A DNA stretch of 64,000 nucleotides from Notospermus geniculatus. Lineage: Eukaryota; Nemertea; Pilidiophora; Heteronemertea; Lineidae. The DNA lies in assembly GCA_002633025.1 (NCBI GenBank), contig NMRB01000227.1, positions 304,556 through 368,555 of the forward strand, given 5' to 3'. Under the pieces are notes generated by a model. It did no database searches and was not told the origin of the DNA. It saw only the letters and a program-made list of their open reading frames with translations. Every line of letters begins with the position of its first letter. The stretch's first letter is position 1. Shown here in pieces: positions 23,040 through 34,139 of the stretch. The translations under genes and the position numbers were made by a program.

Positions 23040-23150
23040 ACAAAAAACGACACACAAAATGATAGTAAACATAAAGTCGTCTCCGAATTTCGCAAATTTG
23101 AAAATTTGCGAAATTCGGAGACGACTTCATGTTTACTGCGAGACTTTTAT
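23040..23150. repeat. Short perfect inverted repeat (AAGTCGTCTCCGAATTTCGC)
   Basis: AAGTCGTCTCCGAATTTCGC is followed within a few bases by its exact inverse, near 23071-23127, giving a 27-bp-arm hairpin. The copy in unit B is at 33217-33272. Such a tight palindrome fits a short foldback element or an RNA hairpin. Confidence 0.7.
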
Positions 23151-23645
23151 TGGGACTTTTTGAGACTTTTAATGGGAAAGAAAAAAATTAGACAGACGAG
23201 AATAAGCAGAAGATGTAAAAAAGATCGATTTGATTCACAAAATATACCATAAAACAATGAAATGTATTGATTTTGTTCAAACGATATCGAAAACCAACCA
23301 AACGCGGCAGAGGTAAACTGTCGATTGGTAGAATACATCTAAATGTTTATTGAAACATGAGCAAGAGTCACATATGACGCATTTAAATGGGTTCAGATAA
23401 AATTGGAATCTGTTAGAATCACTCACAGAATCGATATCGGCCCGACGAGTCCATGTTTATTTGATAGGCAAAGGGGTATGCTGTACTTAATTTGTAGGTA
23501 TTTTCAGACATCCATGTACATGACACTATCATGACTATATGTCTTCGTAACCACAGTGATGTGATTACAAAAGTGTACAAAAATAAAGGGGAAAAGTGGT
23601 TCGTTTTTATCACGATTCAAGATACCGCTCAAATTTGATCCTTTA

Positions 23646-23804
23646 AAGGGGGGTTTACACGGTTCAACATGTTGAACGCTGTTGAAAGGCCGTGTTGAAA
23701 GGTGTTGAAAGGGGGTTTACACGGTTCAACAGGTTTCAACAACGTTCAACAGCGTTCAACATTCAACAGCTTTCAACAGATGTTGAACCGTGTAAACCCC
23801 CCTT
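23646..23804. mobile_element. 159-bp palindromic MITE, TA target, absent from unit B
   Basis: The ends are AAGGGGGGTTTACACGGTTC and GAACCGTGTAAACCCCCCTT, flanked by TA at 23644-23645 and 23805-23806. Unit B has one TA at the same site (33779-33780) and no element. The interior is built of GTTGAA/TTCAAC motifs, with the end sequence repeated inside. Confidence 0.9.
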
Positions 23805-23830
23805 TACGACTGAACCTGTCACAAACAAGA

Positions 23831-24172
23831 ACACCAAAGTCGCAGTTGTATTTGAAGGTCACAGAGACCTCTGAGCCTAGGTTCATAAAACCTTCTTAGC
23901 TAAGTTAAGCTGCTTTGCTCGTTGTGTAGGCCTACACTGACCTGTAGAAACTTGGCACTTTAGCAAGTACATGTAACTAAGCCTAGCAAGGTTTTATGAA
24001 TATGGGCCCTGGATTTTCCACTAGGATCCAGCTCCTTCAACGCCATCATACTAAAAAGAGAATGCCAGTACTTCGATTCCAAGATATCAACAGCCTGCTG
24101 CAATGCCGACCATCAATAACAGAAAAGCTTGGCCTTGGATGGACCTCTGTGACAACTGCGATTTTGGTGCAT
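23831..24172. mobile_element. CACCAAAATCGCAGTTGT-type MITE (unit A copy)
   Basis: The left end ACACCAAAGTCGCAGTTGTA and right end ACAACTGCGATTTTGGTGCA are inverted, each next to a GGTCACAGAG-like motif. A second palindrome (TTCATAAAACCTT...AAGGTTTTATGAA, about 23882-24001) is nested inside. Related copies are at 33803-34139 and, inverted, 63247-63462. Confidence 0.7.
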
Positions 24173-25617
24173 GTAATTGCCCTTCCCTAGATGAATTTGT
24201 TATGAAAAATTGCGACGTTTGCCTTGATTCCTGGCTTTCAGGGAAATAAAACGACAGAAATACATGTAAGGAATGGATACAAAGATACAAAGACCGTTAA
24301 CAAAGCATTAACAATCAAAATTGATTAACAATTAAATGACTGATTGCCTGTGATAAATAAAGATGTGAATCGGCGGCTTTGGTTCCACATGATAGAGAGG
24401 ATAGCTCTGCGTGATTGATGCGCGCGACATCCTGGAGACAGGAAGCTGACTAAGATTAATGACTGATTAGGAATCAGATGATCGGGAGATGGCAATTGGA
24501 TGGAACAGGTAACTGGAACGAGGTTGATGGGAGATGACAATATGACCTAGGAGCGGTCTTAGTGGTGAAGGTTGACAACGATTTTCAAAGAATTTGTTGC
24601 TGTGTATCACTGAGCATAATGAGCCCCAAAATAACCAATCAGCATGTTTGTTGCTGAGTGCTCTGTAACAAGTGTTCTGATTGGCTCTGACGATTTTGTG
24701 ACTTTGAATACCGCATTCTGCTAGTCTAGTACGTTGGCCCTACGGCATAAGTGCAATTTTCGTTTCATTTAGAAGAGTAAGTTGCTCCCTGGCACAGCTT
24801 CTCACGCCGCGGACCCCCAGGGCCAACATATTTTATTGAATGTGTGTTACCTCGAGCGCAAACGAATGAAATTTTCAAATCAGCGAATATTGAACTCGAT
24901 TTGAGATCGATTGAACCCGAAGGCGAAATTTATAAAAACCTTTGAAAATGTGTTTAAGTCAATTGCAGGATTGCCAATCAAAAGCATTTTAAATAGAACG
25001 TCCCTTTCACTGGTGAATGTTACACGATGTTTATGGGTGTAGTTGTTTAACCTGAACGTTTGTTCCTAAGGGTTGCCAAAGGCCATGAAACTTCAGCAAG
25101 GCTCGAAAAGCAACCCAGGGTAACCTCTAACCATTTTACGTGCCTGATATTGACGTGATAACATTCTGAAATTATTCAGATGAGTTAATTTATTGAGACA
25201 TAATTTATACAAAGAACGCCACCTAGCGGTTTTATCAATCCTGAGGAAATCGTTGGTCGAAGCGTTCGCTTCTTTGGTCACCGCAAGATCGTGATGACGA
25301 AAGGAGCGAGCGGAAAGAACCACCGACACGACTGAATACCTTAGGATGGTTTTCCCAGGCGATNATCCTTGATATTGGATCAGGGTTTCTAAAAAAGGTG
25401 CATTAGAATGCCGGTGTAACATCTGCCACTGTCCCCATCTGTGAGTGTTCCCCTTCTATGCAAAGACTGAGTAATTAAAAAGAAAAAGTTGATAATAAAA
25501 TATTACTTAGCAGATGACACATGAAGATTAAAATCACAATACTAATAAACTCTAATAGAGTTGTTATCTATTCATAACTGTTGGGCACTTCAAACAGTTC
25601 ACTATAGGGTGAAATTA

Positions 25618-25735
25618 GTGAGGTTTCGCAAGCGCCAGGTTAGGCCCAACGACGACGTTTATCTATTGTGTGGGTGTACCCAAACAATAGATAAACGTCG
25701 TCGTATGGCCTAACCGGGCGCTTGCGAAACCTCGC
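25618..25735. mobile_element. GAGGTTTCGCAAGCGC MITE, unit A copy
   Basis: It is a near-perfect palindrome: GTGAGGTTTCGCAAGCGCC at the left and GGGCGCTTGCGAAACCTCGC at the right, flanked by TA on both sides. The arms meet around TCTATTGTGTGGGTGTACCC. It is 118 bp. The same insertion is at 37480-37597 in unit B, and a fragment is at 44083-44124. Confidence 0.85.
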
Positions 25736-26519
25736 TAATAGTTTCGGACCTTCAACAGTCATGAATAGACAACAACCATGCTGTTCAGTGAAAAATGCCT
25801 TAACAAACATATACATGTAAAATAATCCTTCGTTGAACAATAAAAAAAGATTGAGATTCCTGGGGACTTGGATTTCTGTCACACTGGCGTTGTCTCCCAA
25901 CCTCATTTGAAGTACAAAAAGTACATGTATCATTGGCATTTACTTCGCAGATTGTAACATGGTGCAGTAATATCTCTTCGTCAGGCGATTCTCCCGGTCT
26001 GCTAACTGAAATCAGGGAATAAAATATTTACTTTGCCTTTGACCGCATATCTAAACTTGTTACAACTTAGGTAACACTTTCTACGGCTTTGAAGTGTCGA
26101 CGAAGCAATTTCTCTCTGGAAATACTTTCAGGAGAAATGATAGTTTGACTTCATCGCGGTAGTTTCAGAAAGCAGTGCACAAAAGTGTAGGCTAGTCGTC
26201 TGTCTACTTAGTTTGAAACGTGTTATTCATTGTTGTCCGTCTCTCTGGGGAATTATAACACTGATTGTTGATGAGATAGGTACGAAAGCCGAAATGAAAA
26301 ATGTAATTTGCCTCCGCAATATTTGTGATTACATCCATGACAAATTGTCTTATCTCAGCAAATTACTTAAGGGTAACTTTATGTGGAATAATAGATTTCT
26401 TAGGAAAACATTGCAGCATTTGCCCAAGGAAGCCAGTGTATGACAACTATTTCATTTCGAATAGAAATTGACGGTCATTGTTTGCCGCGTTGTAAATAGT
26501 TACATGTATTGCCTTGTTT

Positions 26520-27366
26520 GATAGCGTACATTGTAGTCTTGAAAGTTAGGTATTGAGCATTAGGGCGCTGGAACTTTTTAAGAAGATGTTATAAGTTGCT
26601 TTAGGTAAATTGTTCCATGGCCAACGCTGGTGTAGAAGTCAGTTAATTTTAGCAAACTGCTTGGGGTTGCTGCGAGATACAAGACTGTAGCCTCTTTCAT
26701 GTGTCGCACAGTTTTGTAAACATTTCTGTTGTAATCTTTCTCTTTTTGTCGTCAGCGTACTGCTCTGTAAAAACTAATTAACTTGAGAAACTTGAGAAAC
26801 CCATGGGAATGGGTTCATTCCTTGTCCCCTATCTGGACCCGTTTGCCATGGGTTTCTTTAAATGGGTACAAGAGAATGGTTCATGGTACCCAGAATATTT
26901 GTTCTTCGGGTATGAAATAATAAGGTCCTTAGGTTGCAGTAACCCATAATGACCAGTTTCAAAGGTCACTTTGCCCATCTACGATTGCTACCCGTGGGGT
27001 GTTGGCACCCATGAGCAGCTTTCGGGTCCAGTTGGGTGCAACGTTGGGTCCAGTTGGTCATTTGAACCCATGGGGGAATCAGTATTTGTACTCATGGAAC
27101 CGGACGATTTTTTTTACAGTTTAGGTGGCAGGCGAGTAGTGGGGCAACTCTCCAACGAAAGTAATTCCGTTCCCATAATTTCAGTCATTTGCAGACGGTT
27201 TCTCCTCATGCTGGCTTTGGTGACCACATTCTCCGCAAATCTCTGATGTTTTAGAGCAGAAAAGTTTTCAGGAAAAAAACTCAGTTCCAAGGCAGACTAC
27301 TTTAGCTGTTGTAATTCGGTTACTTTTCTGGAGAATTGCCCAGTGTACGGTGGGTTCTCCGGCTGA
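26520..27366 (+). repeat. Nested tandem duplicate, first copy
   Basis: It runs from GATAGCGTACATTGTAGTCT to GGTTCTCCGGCTGA and repeats at 27368-28233 after a single n. It includes a CACTGTAAAAA-type element (26763-27121). Confidence 0.88.
26763..27121. mobile_element. CACTGTAAAAA-type element, copy 1
   Basis: The ends are CTCTGTAAAAACTAATTAAC and CGATTTTTTTTACAGT. The interior has internal inverted motifs GAACCCATGGG/CCCATGGG. CACTG-type termini occur in some CACTA/EnSpm non-autonomous elements, but the superfamily assignment is a guess. Confidence 0.7.
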
Positions 27367-27367
27367 N

Positions 27368-28233
27368 GATAGCGTACATTGTAGTCTTGAAAGTTAGGTA
27401 CTGAGCATCAGGGCGCTGGAACTTTTTAAGAAGATGTTATAAGTTGCTTTAGGTAAATTGTTCCATGGCCAACGCTGGTGTAGAAGTCAGTTAATTTTAG
27501 CAAACTGCTTGGGGTTGCTGCGAGATACATGTAGCCTCTTTCTTGTGTCGCACAGTTTTGTAAACATTTCTGTTGTAATCCTTCTCTTTTTGTCGTCAGC
27601 GGGACACCAAAAAGTTTCGTACTGCACTGTAAAAACTAATAAACTCGAGAAACCCATGGGAATGGGTTCATTCCTTGTCCCCTATCTGGACCCGTTTGCC
27701 ATGGGTTTCTTTAAATGGGTACAAGAGAATGGATTCATGTGGTACCCAGAATACAGTATTTGTTCTTCGGGTATGAAATGAATACATGTAGGTCCTTAGG
27801 TTGCAGTAACCCATGATGACCAGTTTCAAAGGTCACTTTGCCCATCTACGATTGCTACCCGTGGGGTGTTGGCACCCATGAGCAGCTTTCGGGTCCAGTT
27901 GGGTGCAACGTTGGGTCCAGTTGGGTCATTTGAACCCATGGGGGAATCAGTATTTGTACTCATGGAACCGGACGATTTTTTTACAGTGTAGGTGGCAGGC
28001 GAGTAGTGGGGCAACTCTCCAACGAAAGTAATTCCGTTCCCATAATTTCAGTCATTTGCAGACGGTTTCTCCTCATGCTGGCTTTGGTGACCACATTCTC
28101 CGCAAATCTCTGATGTTTTAGAGCAGAAAAGTTTTCAGGAAAAAAACTCAGTTCCAAGGCAGACTACTTTAGCTGTTGTAATTCGGTTACTTTTCTGGAG
28201 AATTGCCCAGTGTACGGTGGGTTCTCCGGCTGA
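27368..28233 (+). repeat. Nested tandem duplicate, second copy
   Basis: This second copy of 26520-27366 starts right after the n at 27367. The whole stretch is missing in unit B. Confidence 0.88.
27625..27988. mobile_element. CACTGTAAAAA-type element, copy 2 (intact ends)
   Basis: The ends CACTGTAAAAACTAATAAAC and GATTTTTTTACAGTG are inverted. The element is 364 bp with no ORF. It is the best-preserved of the three relatives in the window. Confidence 0.75.
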
Positions 28234-28335
28234 CATTCCTGTCCGCAGCCAAACCTACTCACTTATTCAGAGCTGCTCGTGCATCCGGGGTGCCCCCAGT
28301 AACAAAATATTATGAACTCCGCATCCTTTTTCCAG

Positions 28336-28486
28336 GTTGGTGAATACACATACAACACCACGCTGATAATATACGAGGTGGACGCAAACAAATTCAAGAA
28401 CGACTATGCAGTGGTTGCGCGGAGTCAGTATGGTTCATCTTTAGCTAGAATTATCCTAAAAGAGGGCAGCACGGGAAAACCTTTGA
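28336..28486 (+). CDS. Ig gene exon: second half of Ig domain 3
   Basis: The acceptor is CCTTTTTCCAG, ending at 28335, and the donor is GTGAGT at 28487. The exon is 151 nt, phase 0 in and phase 1 out. It encodes EYTYNTTLIIYEVDANK, a strand-E segment with a sequon, then FKNDYAVVARSQYGSS, which aligns with the Y-x-C-x-A motif of strand F but has valine where the cysteine should be. It then runs through strand G to GSTGKPL. Domain 3 therefore seems to lack its canonical disulfide. The reading frame stays open through the exon and both splice phases fit, so this looks functional. The exon lies in duplication unit A, and unit B keeps only its last 46 bases. Confidence 0.87.
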
Positions 28487-28540
28487 GTGAGTATAGCTGT
28501 AGTGATTTCTCTAGGTCTGCATTAAGGGTCAGAAAACATG

Positions 28541-28675
28541 GGCCCAGTTTCACAAAGAAACTTAAGTCTAAAGTTTGACTTAAGTCATCATGTGACCAGG
28601 GTTTCAGCAAATCAGATGACTTCATTTCAGACTTAAGTTTTTTCTTAGACTTAAGATTCTTTGTGAAACTGGGCC
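28541..28675. mobile_element. 135-bp MITE, GGCCCAG ends, ATG target, absent from unit B
   Basis: GGCCCAGTTTCACAAAGAAA and its inverse TTCTTTGTGAAACTGGGCC bound the element. ATG flanks it at 28538-28540 and 28676-28678. Unit B has a single ATG at 38524-38526. A 3-bp target duplication and GG...CC ends fit PIF/Harbinger-type elements. It lies 55 bp after the exon donor. Confidence 0.88.
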
Positions 28676-29090
28676 ATGATCTCCTTCTAAAGGCGCTCGT
28701 CATCGTCAGAATTTTCCACCGCGAATACCCAGGTTATCTATGGACTATTCATTCGTAAAGAGGCCCAGTGGCGGTCGTCTGCGTCACTGATCAAAGGGTA
28801 AGGAAACCAAAAATGGTGAATTATCCATGGAGAGCCAGAACTCGCGCAAGAAAATTCTCAAGTAGAACAGGGCCTTAAAGAAGCTGCCTGGCCTTACGAA
28901 CTGTAATAAAACGTCCCTCTAAAAACCTGGATATTGTATAAAGATGTAACACTTTTGATTTTAATAAATAACATCCCATTAATTAGGGTACATTCTTTAC
29001 ATATACAACTTTTAATTAACTTGATGAAGGAGTATGTAAAAAGTAAAAAAGAAACTATATTTATGTGTTTAAACTTCCTACAGCCCATGA

Positions 29091-29346
29091 GGGAGTAAAA
29101 AAAGTGGAAAATAAGAAGTGGGAAATTTTGAATTTTTTTGCGAATTTTGCAATTTCTCAAATCGGGATTATATAGAATTTGTTCCCATTTTGTGAAGTTT
29201 TCTTAAAAATGGCGTGCCATTTTGTCTGATTTTGGGGCTGATATTACTCAAAATGGGAGAACATTTTACCCCAATTTGAGAAATCGAAAAATTCGCAAAA
29301 ATTCCAAAATTACCCACTTCTTATTTTCCACTTTCTTACTCGCTTC
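29091..29346. mobile_element. GGGAGTAA-family MITE, copy 1
   Basis: The ends are GGGAGTAAAAAAAGTGGAAA and TTTTCCACTTTCTTACTCGC, with long arms (AATAAGAAGTGGGAAATTTT and inverse). It is about 255 bp. Relatives are at 38935-39183 and 49373-49632. Confidence 0.85.
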
Positions 29347-29779
29347 CATGAATAAAAAGTGTCACATCCTTATTGGACTGGGACATCGTAAGACGAGACA
29401 ACCTCTTTAAGGTTCGAATTTCGGTTCATAACCGACTATTCGATAGGTCGTTCAACTCCCTCTTCAAGGAGGTTCGTTGTGTGCATCTGAATTAACGACT
29501 TCTTGCCAGAAACTCTCATATTCTAAAAAGAAATGAACATGCCGGTTCGGTCGTAAGCTATCGCGGCTTTGATGACGGAACCGCGTATCTACTTCAATGA
29601 AATGAGAGATGCTTCAAGATAACCAGACACTTTGGAGTGTTGTGATCATATTTCAAAGAATTTTTATTTCCAACTGAAATTCCCACTCGAATTAGCCAAA
29701 CCAACATCAAAGATTTCTTCAAAGGTATTTTTTCCATTATATCCGTGATACAAAACATTAGATAACTGCTAGGTGTTGG

Positions 29780-29922
29780 CTCAGTTAGAATGAGGAGGTC
29801 GCCTTTTCTCCACGGAAAGATGTCGCTGCGACCGTATCAGGCCTTTTCATTGTCTTGAGGACGTAATCTCCGTGGCAATGTGAGGTGCGAGCATGAAGAC
29901 ACAACGTCACGGCAGTGTGACG
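29780..29922. other. Segment not shared with unit B
   Basis: Between GATAACTGCTAGGTG and TTCGGTCGAATGAAGGACTG, unit A has about 143 bp (CGCCTTTTCTCCACGG...) that is unrelated to the about 257 bp at the same place in unit B (39617-39873). Confidence 0.7.
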
Positions 29923-30599
29923 TTGACGTTCGGTCGAATGAAGGACTGTTCATGACGTGCAAAGCAAGGGATTGAAGGATCTCGAGAGCTTTGTTGTGGG
30001 AACCTTTTTAAATGGTAACAAGTTTTGAATTTCATCCGTGCTTTCACGTTGCACCGATATGAATCATGCTTCCTTGTAAAACGTAATAGCCTCTAAGCCC
30101 CTCTTTTCATATCGTGATCGAAACCAAAGCAGAGCCGGTTTCTAAAGGACGTCTAAAAAACGGCACAGGGGAATTCTAAAACCATATTTAATCGTGCATT
30201 AAGCTATAAACGGAACCCGCAGCCCCTAGCAACGAATTAAAACGCCATTACCGCAAAATACATGCTTCCGTGCATTGCACGCTTCATGTGGTTCACGCAG
30301 TTTCCGCCATCTTTTCTAAAGAGCTGGCTTAATGACGTGTCCATACACTCTCCAATGAGCATTCACGTTTCCTCTCAACCACACGTGATCGAATTCCGAC
30401 GGAACCTCTATTGTGAGATGATCGCCTTATAGCGTTCATTCTATTGTTCATCGAAGGATGCAAGTCGTCATACCGAAGTTTGGCGTGTGGTTTACACGAA
30501 TGATGCATTACTACTGTGATTTTACGTGTGGTCCGTTGTTCAGAGCGCAATAAAATCAGTCTTTGGTGAAACTCAAATTGCAAATGGCGACCTGGCACA

Positions 30600-30905
30600 T
30601 CCATCTGATTCTCACCAGTCTATCTGGCCTGCCGCCCATCTAGCCTGGTTTGAATCCATCACATTTCCCGCTTCTGAGGAGCTCAGATGCCTCAGCCAAT
30701 CATCGGTGTGCGAAGGCTAATCGATGTGCCAATCAAAATCCGTGTTACATATGTGTGCGGGAAGAAAGTGCCGAACGGCGATTTGTTTCACGAGTTCTGA
30801 TTGGCTCGGAGCGGGGTCAAGTAGGGGTCAGATTCATTTATAATTTATGAGTTAACGCAAGATGACACAAAGGCATGATTGGGACAAGACTAAAGATCAG
30901 TCGAT
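30600..30905 (-). repeat. Inverted copy of the 13.4/14.2 kb repeat (unit A)
   Basis: Read on the minus strand it matches 13350-13660: TTGTCCAAACAAGGCCATCG, ACCCCTACTTGACCCCGCTC, GATTGGCTGAGGC and CAGATAGACTGGTGAGAATC. Copies in opposite orientation therefore lie about 17 kb apart in the same gene. Confidence 0.85.
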
Positions 30906-31817
30906 GGCCTTGTTTGGACAAGATGGGCACTTCACAACTCTATATTACATGTATGTCTTCCTTGTGCTCTACATCAGCATTACTTCCATCCCCTCCAAAG
31001 TACCTGACACCAATACATTAAATATGGCACCAGTCACCAAAAATATTGGCGTATATTTTCAGGAAATTTACGGGATAAAAAACTAACAGGTAAACGTGGT
31101 TTGAATAGTTCTGTCTTTGCTAGCGATCTCTCTTTATTTTCAATAATGCCGATACACAGTAACCTCGACCGTGTTGACTGTGTCTGAAGCGAGTTGTCCT
31201 GTATCTCCCCGTGTTTTCGTCAAATAACCCCTCACGTCGTTAGTTCGAATGCAAAGCGTGTATCCATGGCTGTGTCTTGAGTTTCGGTGTGTTGACAGCA
31301 CTGTGCATGTCTGAGTTAGTGAGAGTAGCCTACAGTTCACCCTAATCTACTAACCTGTGTGCAGTTGTCAGGACGTGGAGCGCTAACTGAAAAAAAAAGT
31401 CCAAAACTCACTTGTTTTAGTGTACATGTACTTGTCATCTTCGCCAACGTCCTTGCAATGTTTGTCTATGTCCTTGACCTTTGACCTGGCACTAGGATGA
31501 CCTTGACTTTCGTCATGTGATTTTGTGGTATAAGCCACGTGGACAGGGCCAGACGAAAAAGCTCGTCGTGGCCAGCAAAACAGCACCGCGCAGCAGATAA
31601 CACTCAATGTCCAGTTTAGTTCAGTGTTTACGTGGTTCGCAAAAAAAACGTTGTAGTAGGCTAGATGTAGTGAAAAAGGTAAGATGGACAAGAACCTTTA
31701 ATGGAAGATTTAAAACCGTTATCCTTACACTCTATTTACAATCATATTATTCAATCCAGCGGCCAACGTTCGACGTAAGTAAGCAGCTAGTTAGAATTCG
31801 GAATGTTTTCTTGCATA

Positions 31818-32696
31818 TATCGGGTGTCCCCAAAAAAGTCCCGTTTTTCAAAGTTAATATCTCATGAAGTATCAAACCGAATACAATGTACCTGCTCCAA
31901 AATTAAGGGTGTGATAAGACAAAGAGATGATGTGAATTTCAAATCAATATCAATCTTGGGTATGGAATAACATCCGGTACAATGATGCAAGTCTAAAAGT
32001 GCAGTAACAGAGATGCAGAATGGGACCACCCGATACCAAAGGGTCAGCACCAGTCAGATTAGACAGGTTTAGCACCTTTCCGACTCCGACTTCAACTACG
32101 AGAAGGAATTGCAGTCTGCTGTGGACATCCTTGATTAAAACGAGTTGGTAGACCGACGTTTTCAATTCATCAAACACCATAAATTGCAGAAAAATTCGGC
32201 ATTATAAATCGGAAATACGGATAAATTATGAATATTGAACTCGTAATCCTAGTCGTTACGACTTGAAATACGACTATAATATTTGCGATTTAGGTGCACT
32301 TCCGATTACGAGTCAAAATTATTCTGCCAAAAAGTTATGGCATTTTACAATTTGCAAACGTCTATCAAATCGTTTTTATCAAGGATGACCACAGCGGACT
32401 GCAATTCATTCTCGTATTTGTAGTCGGAGTCGGAGTCGGAAAGGTGCTAAACCTCGCTATTACCATTCCCAGACAGTTCTAGCACCATCTTTTTAGTCCA
32501 TGGGAAAGTGCATTAAAGGACACAGCAATTTTGTAATCCTTGGACAGAGTTACATTTCAGAAAACCAGATGACAGTGAACAAATTGATCATTGTTTCAAG
32601 TATGATTGTGATTGGTGCAGTTTTATTGCACTCGGTCCAACACCTCAGGAGATATTGAAGTTTGAAAACTGGGACGTTTTTTGAGGACACCCGATA
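31818..32696. mobile_element. Mariner-like non-autonomous element, unit A
   Basis: The termini TATCGGGTGTCCCCAAAAAA and TTTTTTGAGGACACCCGATA are inverted, with TA on both sides (31816-31817, 32697-32698). This end type is common in Tc1/mariner-group elements. It is 879 bp here because a second element is nested at 32061-32460. The unit B copy (41746-42227) is 482 bp. Confidence 0.8.
32061..32460. mobile_element. Nested MITE with GAGGTTTAGCACC ends, absent from unit B
   Basis: AGACAGGTTTAGCACCTTTC and GAAAGGTGCTAAACCTCGCT are inverted, with arms of about 95 bp (TCCGACTCCGACTTCAACTA and inverse). It sits inside the mariner-like element. Unit B runs straight through (GTCAAATTGCCATTC near 41986-42000). 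Confidence 0.85.
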
Positions 32697-33802
32697 TAAT
32701 CATTGCATTTTCAAATTTTTCAACACTTTAATTCCTACTTTACCTGCCAAAATTACCTCATAAAGATCGCATGAAATGTACATGAGTTCATTTGGTAACT
32801 GGAAAATCCAGCATCGGCTTAAATTCCCAAATGATATTCGTTTCAAGTTCGATACTTGGAAATCATGTATCGGTATTCCTCGCTGATGTCTATGCTTGCT
32901 TCCCACGACAGATGTCATATCCCTGGCTTTCCAACTTTGCACATCATAACTGCTGTTTGAGCTCATTTCGCTTATAAAAATGATAACAATAAAAAATGAT
33001 AATGATTATGAGATTGTAATGCAGTGACGGATTCTACAGACCGAGGTGTTATCAGTGACACTGCATGTACAAAATACATGAACTACAATGTACACCGAAT
33101 GGACATACCGTGCAAACAAATAAGTTACGGTATTTCCAAATTGTTATGGTGAGACGTTTATTCAACATACATGTAGAGCACAAAAAACGACACACAAAAT
33201 GATAGTAAACATATTAAAGTCGTCTCCGAATTTCGCAAATTTGAAAATTTGCGAAATTCGGAGACGACTTAATGTTTACTGCGAGACTTTTATTGGGACT
33301 TTTTGAGACTTTTAATGGGAAAGAAAAAAATAGACGGACGAGAATAAGCAGAAGATGTAAAAAAGATCGATTTGATTCACAAATATACCATAAAACAATG
33401 AAATGTATTGATTTTGTTCAAACGATATCGAAAACCAACCAAACGCGGCAAAAGTAAACTGTCGATTGGTAGAATACATCTAAATGTTTATTGAAACATG
33501 AGCAAGAGTCACATATGACGCATTTAAATGGGTTCAGATAAAATTGGAATCTGTTAGAATCGTTCGCAGAATCGATATCGGCCCGACGTTTCCATGTTTA
33601 TTTGATAGGCAAAGGGGTATACTTAATTTGTAGGTATTTTCAGACATCTATGTACACGACACTATCATGAATATAAGTCTTCGTAACCACAATGATGTGA
33701 TTAAAAAAGTGTACAAAACTAAAGGGACAAGTGGTTCGTTTTTATCACGATTCAAGATGCCGCTCAAATTTGATCCTTTACGACTGAACCTGTCACAAAC
33801 AA

Positions 33803-34139
33803 GAGCACCAAAGTCGCAGTTGTATCAAGGTCACAGAGACCTCTGAGCCTAGATTCATAAAACTTTGTTAGCCAAGTTGCTTTGCTCGTTGTGTAGGCCT
33901 ACACTGACCTGTAGAAACTGGACACTTTAGCAAGTACATGTAACTAAGCCTAGCAAGGTTTTATGAATATGGGCCCTTGCTTTTCCACTAGGATCCAGCT
34001 CCTCCAGCGCCATCATACTAAAAAGAGAATGCCAGTACTTCGATTCCAAGATATCAACAGCCTGCTGCAATGCCGACCATCAATAACAGAAAAGCTTGGC
34101 CTTGGATGGACCTCTGTGACAACTGCGATTTTGGTGCAT
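33803..34139. mobile_element. CACCAAAATCGCAGTTGT-type MITE, unit B copy
   Basis: This is the copy of 23831-24172. The left end is GAGCACCAAAGTCGCAGTTG and the right end ACAACTGCGATTTTGGTGCA, including the nested TTCATAAAAC palindrome. A 14-bp stretch near 34152 (TCGGGGAAGTTCCC) is absent from unit A. Confidence 0.7.

Larger units (their letters stand above)
22982..33121 (+). repeat. Tandem segmental duplication, unit A (10.1 kb)
   Basis: It starts at AAGTTACGGTATTTCCAAAT and runs to GTGCAAACAAAT. The same sequence restarts at 33122. Unit A contains the intact Ig exon 28336-28486, two isolated n's (25364, 27367), and insertions absent from unit B at 23646-23804, 28541-28675 and 32061-32460. 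Substitutions and small indels are scattered throughout. Confidence 0.92.

Noticed and set aside
26498-26512. Octamer in unit A (GTTACATGTATTG) versus GTTACATTATTG in unit B as a footprint pair
   Set aside because: The difference is one base, not six, so it is a point change within the motif and not a clean TA/TACATGTA pair.
27780-27787. TACATGTA in the second nested copy versus AATAAGG in the first (near 26922)
   Set aside because: Lengths fit a six-base gain, but three mismatches lie at the junction, so the pair is ambiguous.
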